Source: Planctomycetaceae bacterium
GTDB taxonomy: Bacteria; Planctomycetota; Planctomycetia; Planctomycetales; Planctomycetaceae
Reading direction: 5' to 3'
Assembly: GCA_029259845.1 (NCBI GenBank)
Contig: JAJDEI010000301.1
Span: forward strand, 1 to 50,820
Length of the DNA stretch: 50,820 nucleotides
Below, one piece after another: positions 8,076 to 17,288 of the stretch. Position numbers and translations under genes: made by a program. Positions within the stretch are counted from its first letter, which is position 1, and each line of letters begins with the position of its first letter. Below the pieces are notes generated by a model. The model saw only the letters and a list, made by a program, of their open reading frames with translations. It searched no databases and was not told where the DNA came from.

Positions 8076-9668
8076 ATGCTCCGATCTGCCGAGAACATCC
8101 TGTCTGCTGGCAGCCTCGGAGCGGCTTTGTTTTTGATGTGGCCCGGTTGGGGAGCCGGTCCGCTCGTGTTGGATGAACATGCCGCCTATTGGCTCTGTGC
8201 CCCGGAGGGGCCGCTCTCGATCTGGGAACGTAGCGCCCGGTACGCGGCCGTTCCCCCGCTGGCAAGCTGGACGCAGGCGGCGTCCCTGTTCGTGCTGGGG
8301 AAGAGCGAGTTGGTGTTACGGTTGCCGTCGATGCTGGCGTACCTCCTGGCGGTGGGAGTGATGGCGTTCGGTTGTCGTTCGCTCATCGGAGGGATACCGG
8401 CGGCATTGGGGGCATTGGCTCTGGCGATGCATCCGGATGTTGTCGATGAAGTCCGCGTGGGGCGCACGTACGGACTGGTGGTTCTGCTGATGTCGCTGCT
8501 GTTGATGTTCACGCTGCGCTGGCAGAGAGCGAAGCTCGGCTGGCGAGACGGCGTGCTTTGGGGAGTGACGGCGGCGGCGGCGGTGTGGACGCATATCCTG
8601 ACGATCCCGGTCGTTGCCCTGTCAGCGACCCTGTTGGGTGTCCGGGATGTCTGGCGGTATCGCTCGCTGCGTCCGGCGACAGTGGTCGGTTGGGTCTTGG
8701 CGGGGGCAATCTGCCTGCCGCTGGTGCCGCTGGGAGAGCGAATCTGGGCGTGGCGGTACGCGCTCAATTACCAGACGGGGAACGTTTCGATCCTGGACGC
8801 GACCGGCCCGTTTGTGTGGCTCGGTCTGCCGCTCGCCGCCGGTGTGGCGATTGTTGCCGTCTTGGGCCGGCGTCTTGGGCGTCGTCTTCCATCAGCCGGC
8901 AACGGAGGCGCGCATTCTGAAAAGGACGTGCCCACTGTGGTCACGTCGTCGCTGCCTATCGGTGCGATGGTCGTGATGGGAGTGCTGCCGCTGCTGCTGT
9001 TGGTGGTGATCGGACAGGGGGACCTGTCGAGTCTCGCCAACCCGCGCTACCGCATCCCGATGGCTGCGGCAAACGCCTGTTTGCTGGGGTTGCTGTGCGG
9101 ACGAGCCGGCAACCGTTGGCTGGCGACGGCCTGTCTGGGAGTCACACTTGGAGCGACATGGGCGGCTATCGGGCATGGGCCGATGCAATTGCTGCGGCTG
9201 AACACGCCTCAAGCGGCCGTTTGGAAGGAGATGGGCGAGGCATTGGCACGTACCGTCGACGAGCAGCACTTGGAACAAGCCCCCGTGTTTGTGCAGAGTG
9301 GCCTGATCGAGAGCGTATTGGTCCCGGCCTTTCCCGAAGACCGGGACTTTCACGGCTATGTTTCCAGCCGTCTGGGCCGGTTTTACGCGGACACACCGAA
9401 TCCCCGGTACGCGCTGCCGTTCTTTTGGGACGGCGACAACCGGGAACTGTTGCAGTTTTTTCAGCGGACGCTCGCCGAGGCCGCTGCCGCCTCGCCCAGC
9501 GATCTGTTTGTCGCCGTCGCCACCGACACGGACGTCAACCGACACTCGTATGAGACGTTCGCGATCCTTCTCGACAAAATGGGTTATCAACGCCAACAGT
9601 TAGCCGGTCACGAAACGTGGGCCGTCCTGTATCATTACCAGAGGCCGTCGAAGATAACCTCGGAATGA
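8076..9668 (+). CDS. GT39/ArnT-like membrane glycosyltransferase
   Basis: 530 residues with about nine to eleven hydrophobic segments in the first 400 residues and a soluble C-terminal part of some 150. After the first membrane segment comes VLDEHAAYWL (about residues 30-40), the acidic loop motif expected of GT-C fold enzymes of the ArnT/PMT/GT39 group. RVGRTYGLVVLLMSLLLMF near 128-147 fits a following loop and helix. Such enzymes move a sugar from a polyprenyl-phosphate donor to lipid or protein on the outer face of the cytoplasmic membrane; donor and acceptor cannot be read here. It lies between mqnA and mqnC but has no evident role in menaquinone synthesis. Confidence 0.82.
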   Translation: MLRSAENILSAGSLGAALFLMWPGWGAGPLVLDEHAAYWLCAPEGPLSIWERSARYAAVPPLASWTQAASLFVLGKSELVLRLPSMLAYLLAVGVMAFGCRSLIGGIPAALGALALAMHPDVVDEVRVGRTYGLVVLLMSLLLMFTLRWQRAKLGWRDGVLWGVTAAAAVWTHILTIPVVALSATLLGVRDVWRYRSLRPATVVGWVLAGAICLPLVPLGERIWAWRYALNYQTGNVSILDATGPFVWLGLPLAAGVAIVAVLGRRLGRRLPSAGNGGAHSEKDVPTVVTSSLPIGAMVVMGVLPLLLLVVIGQGDLSSLANPRYRIPMAAANACLLGLLCGRAGNRWLATACLGVTLGATWAAIGHGPMQLLRLNTPQAAVWKEMGEALARTVDEQHLEQAPVFVQSGLIESVLVPAFPEDRDFHGYVSSRLGRFYADTPNPRYALPFFWDGDNRELLQFFQRTLAEAAAASPSDLFVAVATDTDVNRHSYETFAILLDKMGYQRQQLAGHETWAVLYHYQRPSKITSE

Positions 9669-9892
9669 GGATTTCCGTGAATCATTTGATCGCCCGGTTT
9701 CAATTGAGTCCCGATCATCGCTTGCGGATGAGCCCCCCTAACGTGTAGTCGGTCCATTGACGGTTGTGCGAATCCGCAGGCGATGTTCGTGCATTGCCCG
9801 CAACGTCAGGGGTTGTCCCTTGACGAGGTGATGACCGGGAAACGATCCTCGCCGTTTCACGTATTCCAATCATCAACACCCCCGCGCAATCC

Positions 9893-11095
9893 ATGATTTC
9901 TCCGGCAATCGTTTCTTCGGAACTTGACGACATCCTTCAGAAGGCGGTCGAGGGCGAGCGTCTCACGCCCGACGAGGGGGTGACGTTGTTGCAGTCGCAC
10001 GACCTGACGGCGATCGGCCAGGCGGCCGATGCGGTGACGCGGCGGCTGCATCCGGAGCCGTTCCGCACGTACAACATCGATCGCAACATCAACTATTCCA
10101 ACGTCTGCGCGGCGGTGTGCGACTTCTGTGCGTTCTATCGGCCGGTCGGCCATAAGGAAGCGTACGTGCTCACCGAGGAGGTGCTGCATCAGAAAATCCA
10201 GGAGACCGTCGACCTCGGGGGGGATCAGATTCTTCTGCAGGGCGGGCTGCATCCGCAGTTGCCGCTGGAGTGGTACGAAGACCTGCTGCGAGGGTTCAAG
10301 GACAAGTTCCCGCAAGTCAACGTGCACGGCTTCAGCCCGCCGGAACTGTGGCATTTTCATAAGGTCGCCAAGCTGCCGCTGGAGACGGTGCTCCGGCGGT
10401 TGATGGAGGCGGGGCTCGGCAGCCTGCCCGGCGGCGGAGGCGAGATTCTGGTCGACCGTGTCCGCAAACAGGTGACCCGCGGCAAGGTGCTCACCGACGG
10501 TTGGCTGGAGGTCAACCGGGCGTGGCACGAACTGGGAGGCCGCAGCAGTTGCACGATGATGTTCGGGCACGTCGAGACACTTGAGGAGCGGATCGAGCAT
10601 CTCGACCGGCTGCGGCAACTGCAGGACGAGACCGGCGGATTCACTGCGTTCATCTGTTGGACGCATCAGCCGCCCGTGCAGGCACCGTGGTTCGGACGCG
10701 ATGCCGCACAGGGCCGCAGCGGCGGCGTCGATATGTCGCAACTTCCCGCAGCCGGAGCGTTCGAATACCTCAAAACTCAGGCGATCGCACGGCTGTACCT
10801 CGACAACGTCCGCAACGTCCAATCATCGTGGGTCACGCAGGGCGAGAAAATCGGACAAATGGCGTTGTTTTTCGGTGCCAACGACATGGGCAGTCTGATG
10901 ATCGAAGAAAACGTCGTCGCCCAGGCGGGCACGGTGTTTCACCTCTCACTGCAAACCATTCGCCGCTGTATCGCCGACGCCGGTTACGTCCCCCGTCAGC
11001 GGAACGTGCACTACGAATACATTGACGAATTCCCCATCCCAGCGGAGACCGACGAAGAGACCGCTGACGCCGCAACGCTGCCGGTGCTGGGGTGA
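9893..11095 (+). CDS. mqnC: Cyclic dehypoxanthinyl futalosine synthase MqnC (radical SAM)
   Basis: 400 residues, slightly longer than the usual ~370-380. A radical-SAM enzyme that cyclises dehypoxanthine futalosine in the futalosine pathway to menaquinone. The 4Fe-4S binding motif is NVCAAVCDFCAFYR with C72, C76 and C79. ILLQGGLHPQLPLEWYEDLL, HGFSPPELWHFH, LPGGGGEIL and the closing DETGGFTAFICWTHQP point to MqnC rather than the sister enzyme MqnE. The 225 bases before it hold only a short imperfect inverted repeat (ATCGCTTGCGGAT at 9717-9729 against 9772-9784). It probably shares regulation with mqnA. Confidence 0.95.
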   Translation: MISPAIVSSELDDILQKAVEGERLTPDEGVTLLQSHDLTAIGQAADAVTRRLHPEPFRTYNIDRNINYSNVCAAVCDFCAFYRPVGHKEAYVLTEEVLHQKIQETVDLGGDQILLQGGLHPQLPLEWYEDLLRGFKDKFPQVNVHGFSPPELWHFHKVAKLPLETVLRRLMEAGLGSLPGGGGEILVDRVRKQVTRGKVLTDGWLEVNRAWHELGGRSSCTMMFGHVETLEERIEHLDRLRQLQDETGGFTAFICWTHQPPVQAPWFGRDAAQGRSGGVDMSQLPAAGAFEYLKTQAIARLYLDNVRNVQSSWVTQGEKIGQMALFFGANDMGSLMIEENVVAQAGTVFHLSLQTIRRCIADAGYVPRQRNVHYEYIDEFPIPAETDEETADAATLPVLG

Positions 11096-11217
11096 GTTGA
11101 GAATTGAGAGTTGAGGGAACGATCGGATTTGAGATTTCAGATTCACGATCTCACCATTGGCCACCGACAACTCACCGCCAAGCATTCACCATCGATAACC
11201 GACATCTCACCGCCTTG

Positions 11218-12696
11218 TCACGGCAGGTGGCTGAGGCCGAGTCGGCGGCGGTAGCTGTTGAGGACCTGCTTGCGTCCCCGCTCTTCGATGATGCGGGTCC
11301 ACGACTGGGCCGCTTTGTCGAGCGTCTGTTGGGCGCTGATGCCTTCGTCCAGCGATCTGCGGAGCGCATCGCCCAGTGCGGCGAGGAGTTGTTCCCGGCC
11401 CATGCAGGGTAACTCCGCGATGAGATGGGGCGAGGTGATGTTGGCCGTCATCGCCTGTTCAAGGGAACGCCGTGACGGCACCGCCAGCGAGCCGGCCACT
11501 GCTTCGACGGCGCTCGCCAGCGCGGCAGGCCGGCTGGGAATGCCCGGCAGGGGCGGGATGATTCCTTCGTCCTGGAGGGCAATCAGGCTGCCCCACAGGT
11601 CCCAGGCGGCGGCCTGTTCCCCCTCTGTGGCGGTTTTCTTCGCGCAGGCGCACAGGCCGCCAAAACCACAAACGACCGGGCGATTAAGTTTCTCGGAGGC
11701 GGGTGTCCGCCATTTCGACGAATCGCGCGCGAAGACCTCCGGGCTGCCGGGCAGCGGCGTGAATTTAAACACCGCCTCGCCGGCATCCGAAATCTCACGT
11801 TCGGCAGCCGCAGAGCCGACGGTTCCATCGGTGCCGAACGCTGCGATCCCGATCGCCGCCTTTCCATTCAGCACGGCGCGCGCGCAGTCCTCCAACGACG
11901 CAGCGTTCGCGTCGGGCGACAGGTGCCCGGAAAGCAGAACCATGCGTTCGAGGGTGCGGACGAACGCCGCCGAAGCGATCAGCGGATCGCCCGTGGAGGC
12001 GTCCAATTCGAACGAGAACTGACTGGATGACCTGGCGGACGCCGCCGCTCTGGCGAGAAACAGCGTCGCCAACGAATCCGGTCCGCGAGGCTCAATCGCC
12101 ATGTGTCCGGGGGCCCATTCGCCGAGGGTCGCCACAAGTGCGTCATACTCCTCCCAGGTTTGCGGGACGCTGAGCGCGGCCGCATCGAGCAGATCCTTGC
12201 GGTAAAACGCCACGAGTGTCGGACACGTCACCGGGACAACGGTCGGCTTGTCGCCCAGCATGCCGAGAGCTTTACGCACGGCGGGCGAGATGCTGCCCCA
12301 TCCGAGGACGTCGGCGTCGATGGCGGATTCGGGGATCGGCGCAAGCTGATCTCCTTCGAGAAGACGGCTGAGGTCTTTGGTCGGCAACAGGACGAGCGTT
12401 GGCGAAGCGGCGGCGAGCGACTCCTGCCAGTTGCCTTCAGCATTGGCCCCTGCCGCGAAATCGATCTCGCTGACAGAGTACGAGGCCTCAGTCTCAGCGG
12501 CCCAGTCTTCGAAACCGGGCGTCCACGACGAAACTAAGCCGAGCCTCGCCGGCAGGGCGACGCGCACCGCTGTTCCCGCGTAGGGAAGCGGATTCTCGTC
12601 AGTCTCTTCGGAGGACGGGCTTTCCGGGCAACCGGCCAGGAGGAGCATGATCGCACAGCAGCCGACCACCAGTGCACTTGCTCGGATGACAGCCAT
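11218..12696 (-). CDS. ABC-type extracellular solute-binding lipoprotein
   Basis: 492 residues from the ATG at 12696, chosen because it opens directly into a lipoprotein signal (MAVIRASALVVGCCAIMLLL then AGC, cysteine 23). Longer frames add a charged stretch that would spoil the signal. The mature protein follows the pattern of sugar-type extracellular binding proteins (family 1): VPVTCPTLVAFYRKDLLDAA, VPQTWEEYDALVATLGEW, a middle domain, and a second LRRSLDEGISAQQTLDKAAQSW near the end, typical of their final helix. No ABC permease or ATPase gene is adjacent, so its transporter, if any, lies elsewhere. Substrate unknown. Confidence 0.82.
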   Translation of the reverse strand: MAVIRASALVVGCCAIMLLLAGCPESPSSEETDENPLPYAGTAVRVALPARLGLVSSWTPGFEDWAAETEASYSVSEIDFAAGANAEGNWQESLAAASPTLVLLPTKDLSRLLEGDQLAPIPESAIDADVLGWGSISPAVRKALGMLGDKPTVVPVTCPTLVAFYRKDLLDAAALSVPQTWEEYDALVATLGEWAPGHMAIEPRGPDSLATLFLARAAASARSSSQFSFELDASTGDPLIASAAFVRTLERMVLLSGHLSPDANAASLEDCARAVLNGKAAIGIAAFGTDGTVGSAAAEREISDAGEAVFKFTPLPGSPEVFARDSSKWRTPASEKLNRPVVCGFGGLCACAKKTATEGEQAAAWDLWGSLIALQDEGIIPPLPGIPSRPAALASAVEAVAGSLAVPSRRSLEQAMTANITSPHLIAELPCMGREQLLAALGDALRRSLDEGISAQQTLDKAAQSWTRIIEERGRKQVLNSYRRRLGLSHLP

Positions 12697-12899
12697 CGGC
12701 CTGACGGCAATTGATGCGACGACAATCGACGTGCTGTCAAGTCGAATCAAGCGTGACGTAGCGGTTTCCGGTTTCATGGGACATTCGTCTTCGCGGGACC
12801 AGCTTTGCAAGCGTTCCGTCTCCCTTCACAGGGCCCAGGACGGAACGCTCGCCGATTCCCTGCTGACCGCCGGAACAACTTGGCCGTGCCCGGGGCGCG

Positions 12900-14150
12900 T
12901 CAAACGGCTTTGTTGCCGGGAGCAAACCGCCGCGGGACCACGTCGTCTCCTCCCAGCGTCACGGGGACCGTCATCGTGCTGCCCTCGCGGAGGATTGTCA
13001 ATTCCACCACGTCGCCGGGCTTTTTCTGCTCGATCTCACCGAGAAACTCGGCGGCCGTGCGAACCGGCTTGCCGTTGATGGCGGTGATCACGTCGGCGAA
13101 ACGGCGGTCGGTTCGTTCGAAGAGAAAGGGCCCCTGCCGTTGTCGGACGACCTTCGGCTCGCGCAGTCCGGCCCGTTCGGCGGGCCCTCCCGCTTCGAGG
13201 CGGGCAATGCGGAGGCCGAGTTCGGTTTCCGTCACATGCGTGATGCCGATATCGCCCCGGATGACGCGACCGTGCTGGATGAGTTCCGGGATGACCCGGC
13301 TGATGAGGTTCACCGGAATCGAAAACCCGATGCCCGCACTCTGCCGCAGGTGGCGGGAGTCGCCCGTGGCGATGGCCGTGTTCATTCCAATCAGCCGTCC
13401 CTGCGTATCGAGCAGCGGTCCGCCGGAGCTGCCGGGGTTGATCGAGGCGTCGATCTGGATGATCGACTTGATGACCCAGTTTTCGCGGATTTCGAGCGAA
13501 CGGTTCAAGCTGGCAATGATGCCCGTGCTCATCGTGCGGTCCAGGCCAAACGGATTGCCGAGCGCGAAGACGCGCAGTCCGACCTTGAGCTGGTCCGAGT
13601 CGCCGAAGCTCAGGGGGTAAAGTTGGTCGGGCGGCGCGTCGATCTTGATGACTGCGATGTCGTTGATTGGATCGGCTCCCACCAGTTTGGCCGGATAGGA
13701 CTCCGCGTTGAACAGCGTGACGACGACCTGACGTGCGTCTTCGATGACATGGTTATTCGTCAGAATGTGACCACTCTTGTCGAGAATCGAGCCGGACCCG
13801 TTCCCCTCGGAGGGAACGGGCCGCAGCAGCCAACCGTCGGGACGAACGCTCAACGTCGAGATATTGACGACGCTGCGGTTGGTTTTTTCATAGACGCTGA
13901 CGTTGACCTGCTCATCCGGCGTTAACCCCGGAGCGGACAACGGCAAGACCGGCGCGACAGAGGGCGCCGGCGAGAATAGGGGTGCCGGTGAAGATGGCGC
14001 AGCCAGCGGCCCCGGCTGAGGCTGCAGCCGCGGCCCCGCAGACGGCTGGGCGCTGGCTGGATTGTGCATCTGGAGCCCGCCATCGGTCAACAGCAGGACG
14101 AACAGGGCTCCCAACACGGCCGAAAGAAAAGATGCGGTTAAGGTTCGCAT
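12900..14150 (-). CDS. HtrA/Deg-type serine protease with one PDZ domain
   Basis: 416 residues from the ATG at 14150, which has GGAGGAG about seven bases upstream; the open frame runs further up without coding character. Residues 1-35 are a signal/anchor segment and ~36-75 a Pro/Ala-rich linker. The trypsin-like domain has the full catalytic triad: H134 in TNNHVIED, D164 in INDIAVIKID and S242 in NPGSSGGPLLD. A PDZ domain covers about 295-400 (GDIGITHVTETELGLRIARL ... ADVITAINGKPVRTAAEFL). Deg proteases degrade or refold damaged envelope proteins. Only one PDZ domain is present, as in DegS-like and many bacterial short forms. Confidence 0.94.
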   Translation of the reverse strand: MRTLTASFLSAVLGALFVLLLTDGGLQMHNPASAQPSAGPRLQPQPGPLAAPSSPAPLFSPAPSVAPVLPLSAPGLTPDEQVNVSVYEKTNRSVVNISTLSVRPDGWLLRPVPSEGNGSGSILDKSGHILTNNHVIEDARQVVVTLFNAESYPAKLVGADPINDIAVIKIDAPPDQLYPLSFGDSDQLKVGLRVFALGNPFGLDRTMSTGIIASLNRSLEIRENWVIKSIIQIDASINPGSSGGPLLDTQGRLIGMNTAIATGDSRHLRQSAGIGFSIPVNLISRVIPELIQHGRVIRGDIGITHVTETELGLRIARLEAGGPAERAGLREPKVVRQRQGPFLFERTDRRFADVITAINGKPVRTAAEFLGEIEQKKPGDVVELTILREGSTMTVPVTLGGDDVVPRRFAPGNKAV

Positions 14151-14280
14151 GACATCACTCCTCCGGTTGCTTCGGTACGTCACAGGGTTTTGTGGGCCGC
14201 AGTTTTCGTGGGCGGCCCTGACGGTTGAACGGTCGTCGCGTTCGCTACAGGAACGCCGCGCGCTTCCGTCGACGTTGCGA

Positions 14281-15069
14281 TCAGGCGGCTTTTCGACCGG
14301 TCGGCAGGAAGATGAAGTTATTGGATGCGCGCCGAGAAAGCTCGCGGTTGGCAAGGCTGTCGTCACCGGTCGCCACGTGACCGAGCATCACCAGTCTCGA
14401 CCCCAGCATCACAAAAGTTTCGTAACCGAGCGACTCGATCTGTTCAATCGTTTCTTCGAGATGGAGGGGTGTTGGCTCCGGAAGAATCTCGACCAGCATG
14501 GCCGGGCGGTCCCGCAGGATGAGGTTCCTCGCTCCGGCGAGCACGCTGCGCTCGTGCCCTTCGACGTCGATCTTCACAAATCCCACATTCTTGATCGGTT
14601 CGTCATCGAGCCGTCCGGCGGAGACAGTGACTTTGACGTGGTCGGATGCATCGGTGCCGGCCCCCTCGAGGCTGCCGGTGTTGTTCGCGCAGCGCTTCCC
14701 GTTGAAGGGGATGGACAGCGTTGCCTCTCCATTCTTGTCTGTCAGCGCTTTGCCGGAAATGGTCACGTTCTCGCTGGCCGCTGCGGAGGTGAGGTACTGC
14801 CGCATGGCTGGATTCGGTTCGTAGGCGTAAACATGGGGCGAGAGCCTGGCCAGAAAATACGTGTACGAACCCCGGTTGGCACCCACATCGATGCTGCACC
14901 GCTGCGGGTCAACGAGATACGGCAGCAGTTTCAATTCCGGCTCGCAGGCCCGATGCCGTAACTCGCGACCGGCGCGATAGTGGGCGTATAGCCGCTTCGG
15001 CGTGCAGGCGAACTTGATCCGTTCGCGGAACGTCAACAGATGCGGTGCGTCCGAGTTTACGGAGGACAT
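14281..15069 (-). CDS. FkbM-family methyltransferase
   Basis: 262 residues. SAM-binding motif I is SIDVGANRGSYTYFLARL (residues 59-76), the acidic residue of motif II is in YAYEPNPAMR, and the FkbM signature FVKIDVEGHE sits at 164-173. FkbM-type enzymes make O-methyl groups on polyketides or on sugars of surface glycans. Located at the start of a run of minus-strand glycan-type genes (14281-18356), sugar O-methylation is the more likely role. Upstream neighbour at 15154 is another methyltransferase, 84 bases away. Confidence 0.9.
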   Translation of the reverse strand: MSSVNSDAPHLLTFRERIKFACTPKRLYAHYRAGRELRHRACEPELKLLPYLVDPQRCSIDVGANRGSYTYFLARLSPHVYAYEPNPAMRQYLTSAAASENVTISGKALTDKNGEATLSIPFNGKRCANNTGSLEGAGTDASDHVKVTVSAGRLDDEPIKNVGFVKIDVEGHERSVLAGARNLILRDRPAMLVEILPEPTPLHLEETIEQIESLGYETFVMLGSRLVMLGHVATGDDSLANRELSRRASNNFIFLPTGRKAA

Positions 15070-15153
15070 GATTGGCTCCCTGGCAAGTGTTGTCAGAAGA
15101 TGAGTGCGGGACGGCTCGTCATAGTGGGACGGCTGTCAATATTGCGGCAATCG

Positions 15154-15837
15154 TCAATCGGCCATGCGAGCATAGAAGTAGAAGTCGGCGAAGGACCCTT
15201 CGCGGTCGTCTCCCTGAAAGGGGTGCTGATTGGGCAAATGGCGGGTCAATCGCCACCCATCGATGTGCCCGTCGATCCAATCGGTGAAGCGGCGATGACG
15301 CACATGCTCCCCCTGGCCGGGACGATTCTCACCGGTATTGCTGGAGTAGATGACGACGCGTTCGGTTGATGCCGCAAACAGCCGACGAACATACCCGGCA
15401 AACACGTCGTCCTCGACCAGATGGTACAGGACGTCCAGCGACAGGGTGAGCGGAGCCTGTTCGTCACGGTATTCGTCCATGGGACGGAATTGCCGGGACG
15501 GATCGTCAGCGAACTGGCGCCTGCATTGCTCCAGCGCCTCGTGGCTGATGTCAAATCCGAGATACTGCGGATACGTCGCCAGCGCGAGTTGATGGCCGTC
15601 CCCGCAGCCGAACTCGATGACTGATGCAAGCTCATGCTTGAGGACGAACTCGTTGAGCACCTCCGCCTTGAACCGTGCGAGTTGTCCATACGAGCCGCCG
15701 CCCGAGTTGCGGCCTTTGCGGTAACGGCGAACCCAGTAGTCGTTCGACCCCTGAAACCGCCGACGCAGCAGCGAAAAATGTGGCCGCCCGCCGAATCCCG
15801 CCGCCTGGCCAATCTGTCCGATAATTCGTTTGAGCAC
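15154..15837 (-). CDS. Class I SAM-dependent methyltransferase
   Basis: 227 residues. Motif I is VIEFGCGDGHQLAL (73-86) and the post-motif acidic turn is YLGFDISHEALEQCRRQF. The SLDVLYHLVEDD stretch corresponds to motif IV. The N-terminal SNDYWVRRYRKGRNSGGGSY (31-50) is typical of methyltransferases acting on surface polysaccharide precursors, where WE.RY..GG.SG.GS patterns are common. Substrate unknown. Together with the FkbM gene downstream and glycosyltransferases upstream it suggests a methylated glycan. Confidence 0.85.
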   Translation of the reverse strand: MLKRIIGQIGQAAGFGGRPHFSLLRRRFQGSNDYWVRRYRKGRNSGGGSYGQLARFKAEVLNEFVLKHELASVIEFGCGDGHQLALATYPQYLGFDISHEALEQCRRQFADDPSRQFRPMDEYRDEQAPLTLSLDVLYHLVEDDVFAGYVRRLFAASTERVVIYSSNTGENRPGQGEHVRHRRFTDWIDGHIDGWRLTRHLPNQHPFQGDDREGSFADFYFYARMAD

Positions 15838-15913
15838 CGGATGTTCTCCGTCCGATTGGGTTTCGTTTCAGGCCCGCGTCAATGTGTCCCGACGCAGTCC
15901 ATCAGGAATATCC

Positions 15914-15989
15914 GGGGTCAGGCACCTTTTTCGGTCATCACCTACTCTGAATCGGTCGCCGTTTCCAGCCGAAAAAGGTGCCTGACCCC
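15914..15989. repeat. 21-bp perfect inverted repeat (GTCAGGCACC type)
   Basis: The left arm at 15914-15934 begins GGGGTCAGGCACCTTTTTC and the right arm at 15969-15989 is its exact reverse complement, ending AGGTGCCTGACCCC. The loop is 34 bases. The 267-base gap between the methyltransferase and GT2 genes contains nothing else I can support. The GTCAGGCACC word is familiar from REP/RAYT-type palindromes in planctomycetes and other bacteria; that link is from memory. Confidence 0.85.
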
Positions 15990-16104
15990 CAACGCCGTTC
16001 GACACCAAAGGTGCCGGTTTGGGAGGTGACGCCTTTGGGAATCGCGTTCATTGTTCTGTCTCTCTCCGTGCGTCCGTGCTGAATCGAGTCGCAAACCGGC
16101 CGGT

Positions 16105-17043
16105 TCACGCCGCTGCGGACCGGTGGGGTGGCGAATACTCGCTCCTCGGTTGGACGTCGGTCGGCAACAGGGTGTCGCCGTGCTCCCGGCGACGGTGTTC
16201 CTCGAAAACCTTGGCGCACTTCAGGAAGGCATAAAACGCCATGCAGACGGAGGCGATGAACCCCGCCCAGCCGTTGACGAACTGTCGTTTGAACGCGAAC
16301 TGTTTGATGAACACCAGCGGCGGATACCAAATCATCCGCAGCGGGCCGCCCCGGCCGCCTCGTTCCAGGCGATGGGAGACCAGTCCGGACGAATAGCCGT
16401 TGAGCTTCTCCACTTTTTCGTGAATCGTTGTTTCGCCGAAGTGATAGAACGGCGACATCAACCGCCCGGCACGACCGTCAAGCACCGGCGCGGCATGGAC
16501 GGGCATCGTCGAAAAGTGGGTGCAGCTCCGCCGAAACAATCGCAGGAACCGATTGTGCCGCGTGCCGTCGGCCGCCATCCGCCAGAACATCTGCTCCTGA
16601 CGCGGGATGGTGAAACCGTCGACGCTCGGTTCGGTGCGCAGGGTGTCCTGAATCTCCTGCTGCAGCGACGCGGAAAGAGCCTCATCGCTGTCGAGAAACA
16701 GCACCCACTCATGCGTGGTGCGGTCCATCGCCGCCTGTTTCTGCGGGCCGAACCCCAGAAACTCCTGCTGAAAAACGCGGTCGGTGTATTCTCGGGAGAT
16801 TTCGGCCGTGCGGTCGGTGCTGAACGAATCGAGGACGACCACCTCGTCCGCCCCCGCTCCCCGCAAGCTGTCGAGACAGGCGCGGATCGTGGATTCGTCG
16901 TTGAACGTCGTGACGAACGCGGACAACCGGGGCACAGGAAACTCCGTTTCCCTGAAGGCAGAACTGATTCGAACGGCGGCGGGGGTTTTCCCGATCCCGT
17001 CGGCGGCGGGATGATACTCCGCATCACCCAAATCGATCAACAC
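16105..17043 (-). CDS. Glycosyltransferase family 2 (WaaE/KdtX-like)
   Basis: 312 residues. A GT-A domain starts at RLSAFVTTFNDESTIRACLD (39-58), continues with DEVVVLDSFSTDRTAEI, and holds the metal-binding FLDSDEA (117-122). FTIPRQEQMFW and RRFLRLFRR-type segments and a C-terminal membrane segment (GWAGFIASVCMAFYAFLKCA) match the short LPS-core glucosyltransferase group. The first ~35 residues are not conserved-looking; the true start could be further in. Likely transfers a sugar to a membrane-linked glycan on the cytoplasmic face. Confidence 0.87.
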   Translation of the reverse strand: MLIDLGDAEYHPAADGIGKTPAAVRISSAFRETEFPVPRLSAFVTTFNDESTIRACLDSLRGAGADEVVVLDSFSTDRTAEISREYTDRVFQQEFLGFGPQKQAAMDRTTHEWVLFLDSDEALSASLQQEIQDTLRTEPSVDGFTIPRQEQMFWRMAADGTRHNRFLRLFRRSCTHFSTMPVHAAPVLDGRAGRLMSPFYHFGETTIHEKVEKLNGYSSGLVSHRLERGGRGGPLRMIWYPPLVFIKQFAFKRQFVNGWAGFIASVCMAFYAFLKCAKVFEEHRRREHGDTLLPTDVQPRSEYSPPHRSAAA

Positions 17044-17098
17044 GAAGCTGAGCCGTCAGTTACGCCGTCTTGACGTCGTTTTCAGTCTCGACGCACCT

Positions 17099-17259
17099 CG
17101 TTCCCAAACTCCGGTTTGGGAACGCCCTTTCGAGAAACTCTGTTTCTCGTCACGTGCTCGTGACAGGGGTCGCAAGGAGTGAGGACCCGCGAAGCAGAGC
17201 TTCGAGAACGTGTGTTCCCAAACGGGAGTTTGGGAACAAGAGTTCCCACGGCATGGGAA
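17099..17259. repeat. Chain of seven consecutive short hairpins
   Basis: Seven self-complementary units follow each other: GTTCCCAAAC-TCCG-GTTTGGGAAC (17099-17124 with flanking C/G), CGAGAAAC-TCT-GTTTCTCG (17131-17149), GTCACG-TGCT-CGTGAC (17149-17164), GGGTC...GACCC (17167-17188), CGAAGC-AGA-GCTTCG (17190-17204), GTTCCCAAAC-GGGA-GTTTGGGAAC (17214-17237) and TTCCCA-CGGCA-TGGGAA (17243-17259). The first and sixth share the same arms. It occupies almost the whole gap between the GT4 and GT2 genes. Confidence 0.8.
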
Positions 17260-17288
17260 TGCGAGTCCGCGCCCCTTGGCCAACAGGC

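Noticed and set aside
9717..9784. 13-bp inverted repeat before mqnC with one mismatch
   Set aside because: Noted under mqnC but too weak and unpositioned to call a regulatory site or repeat family.
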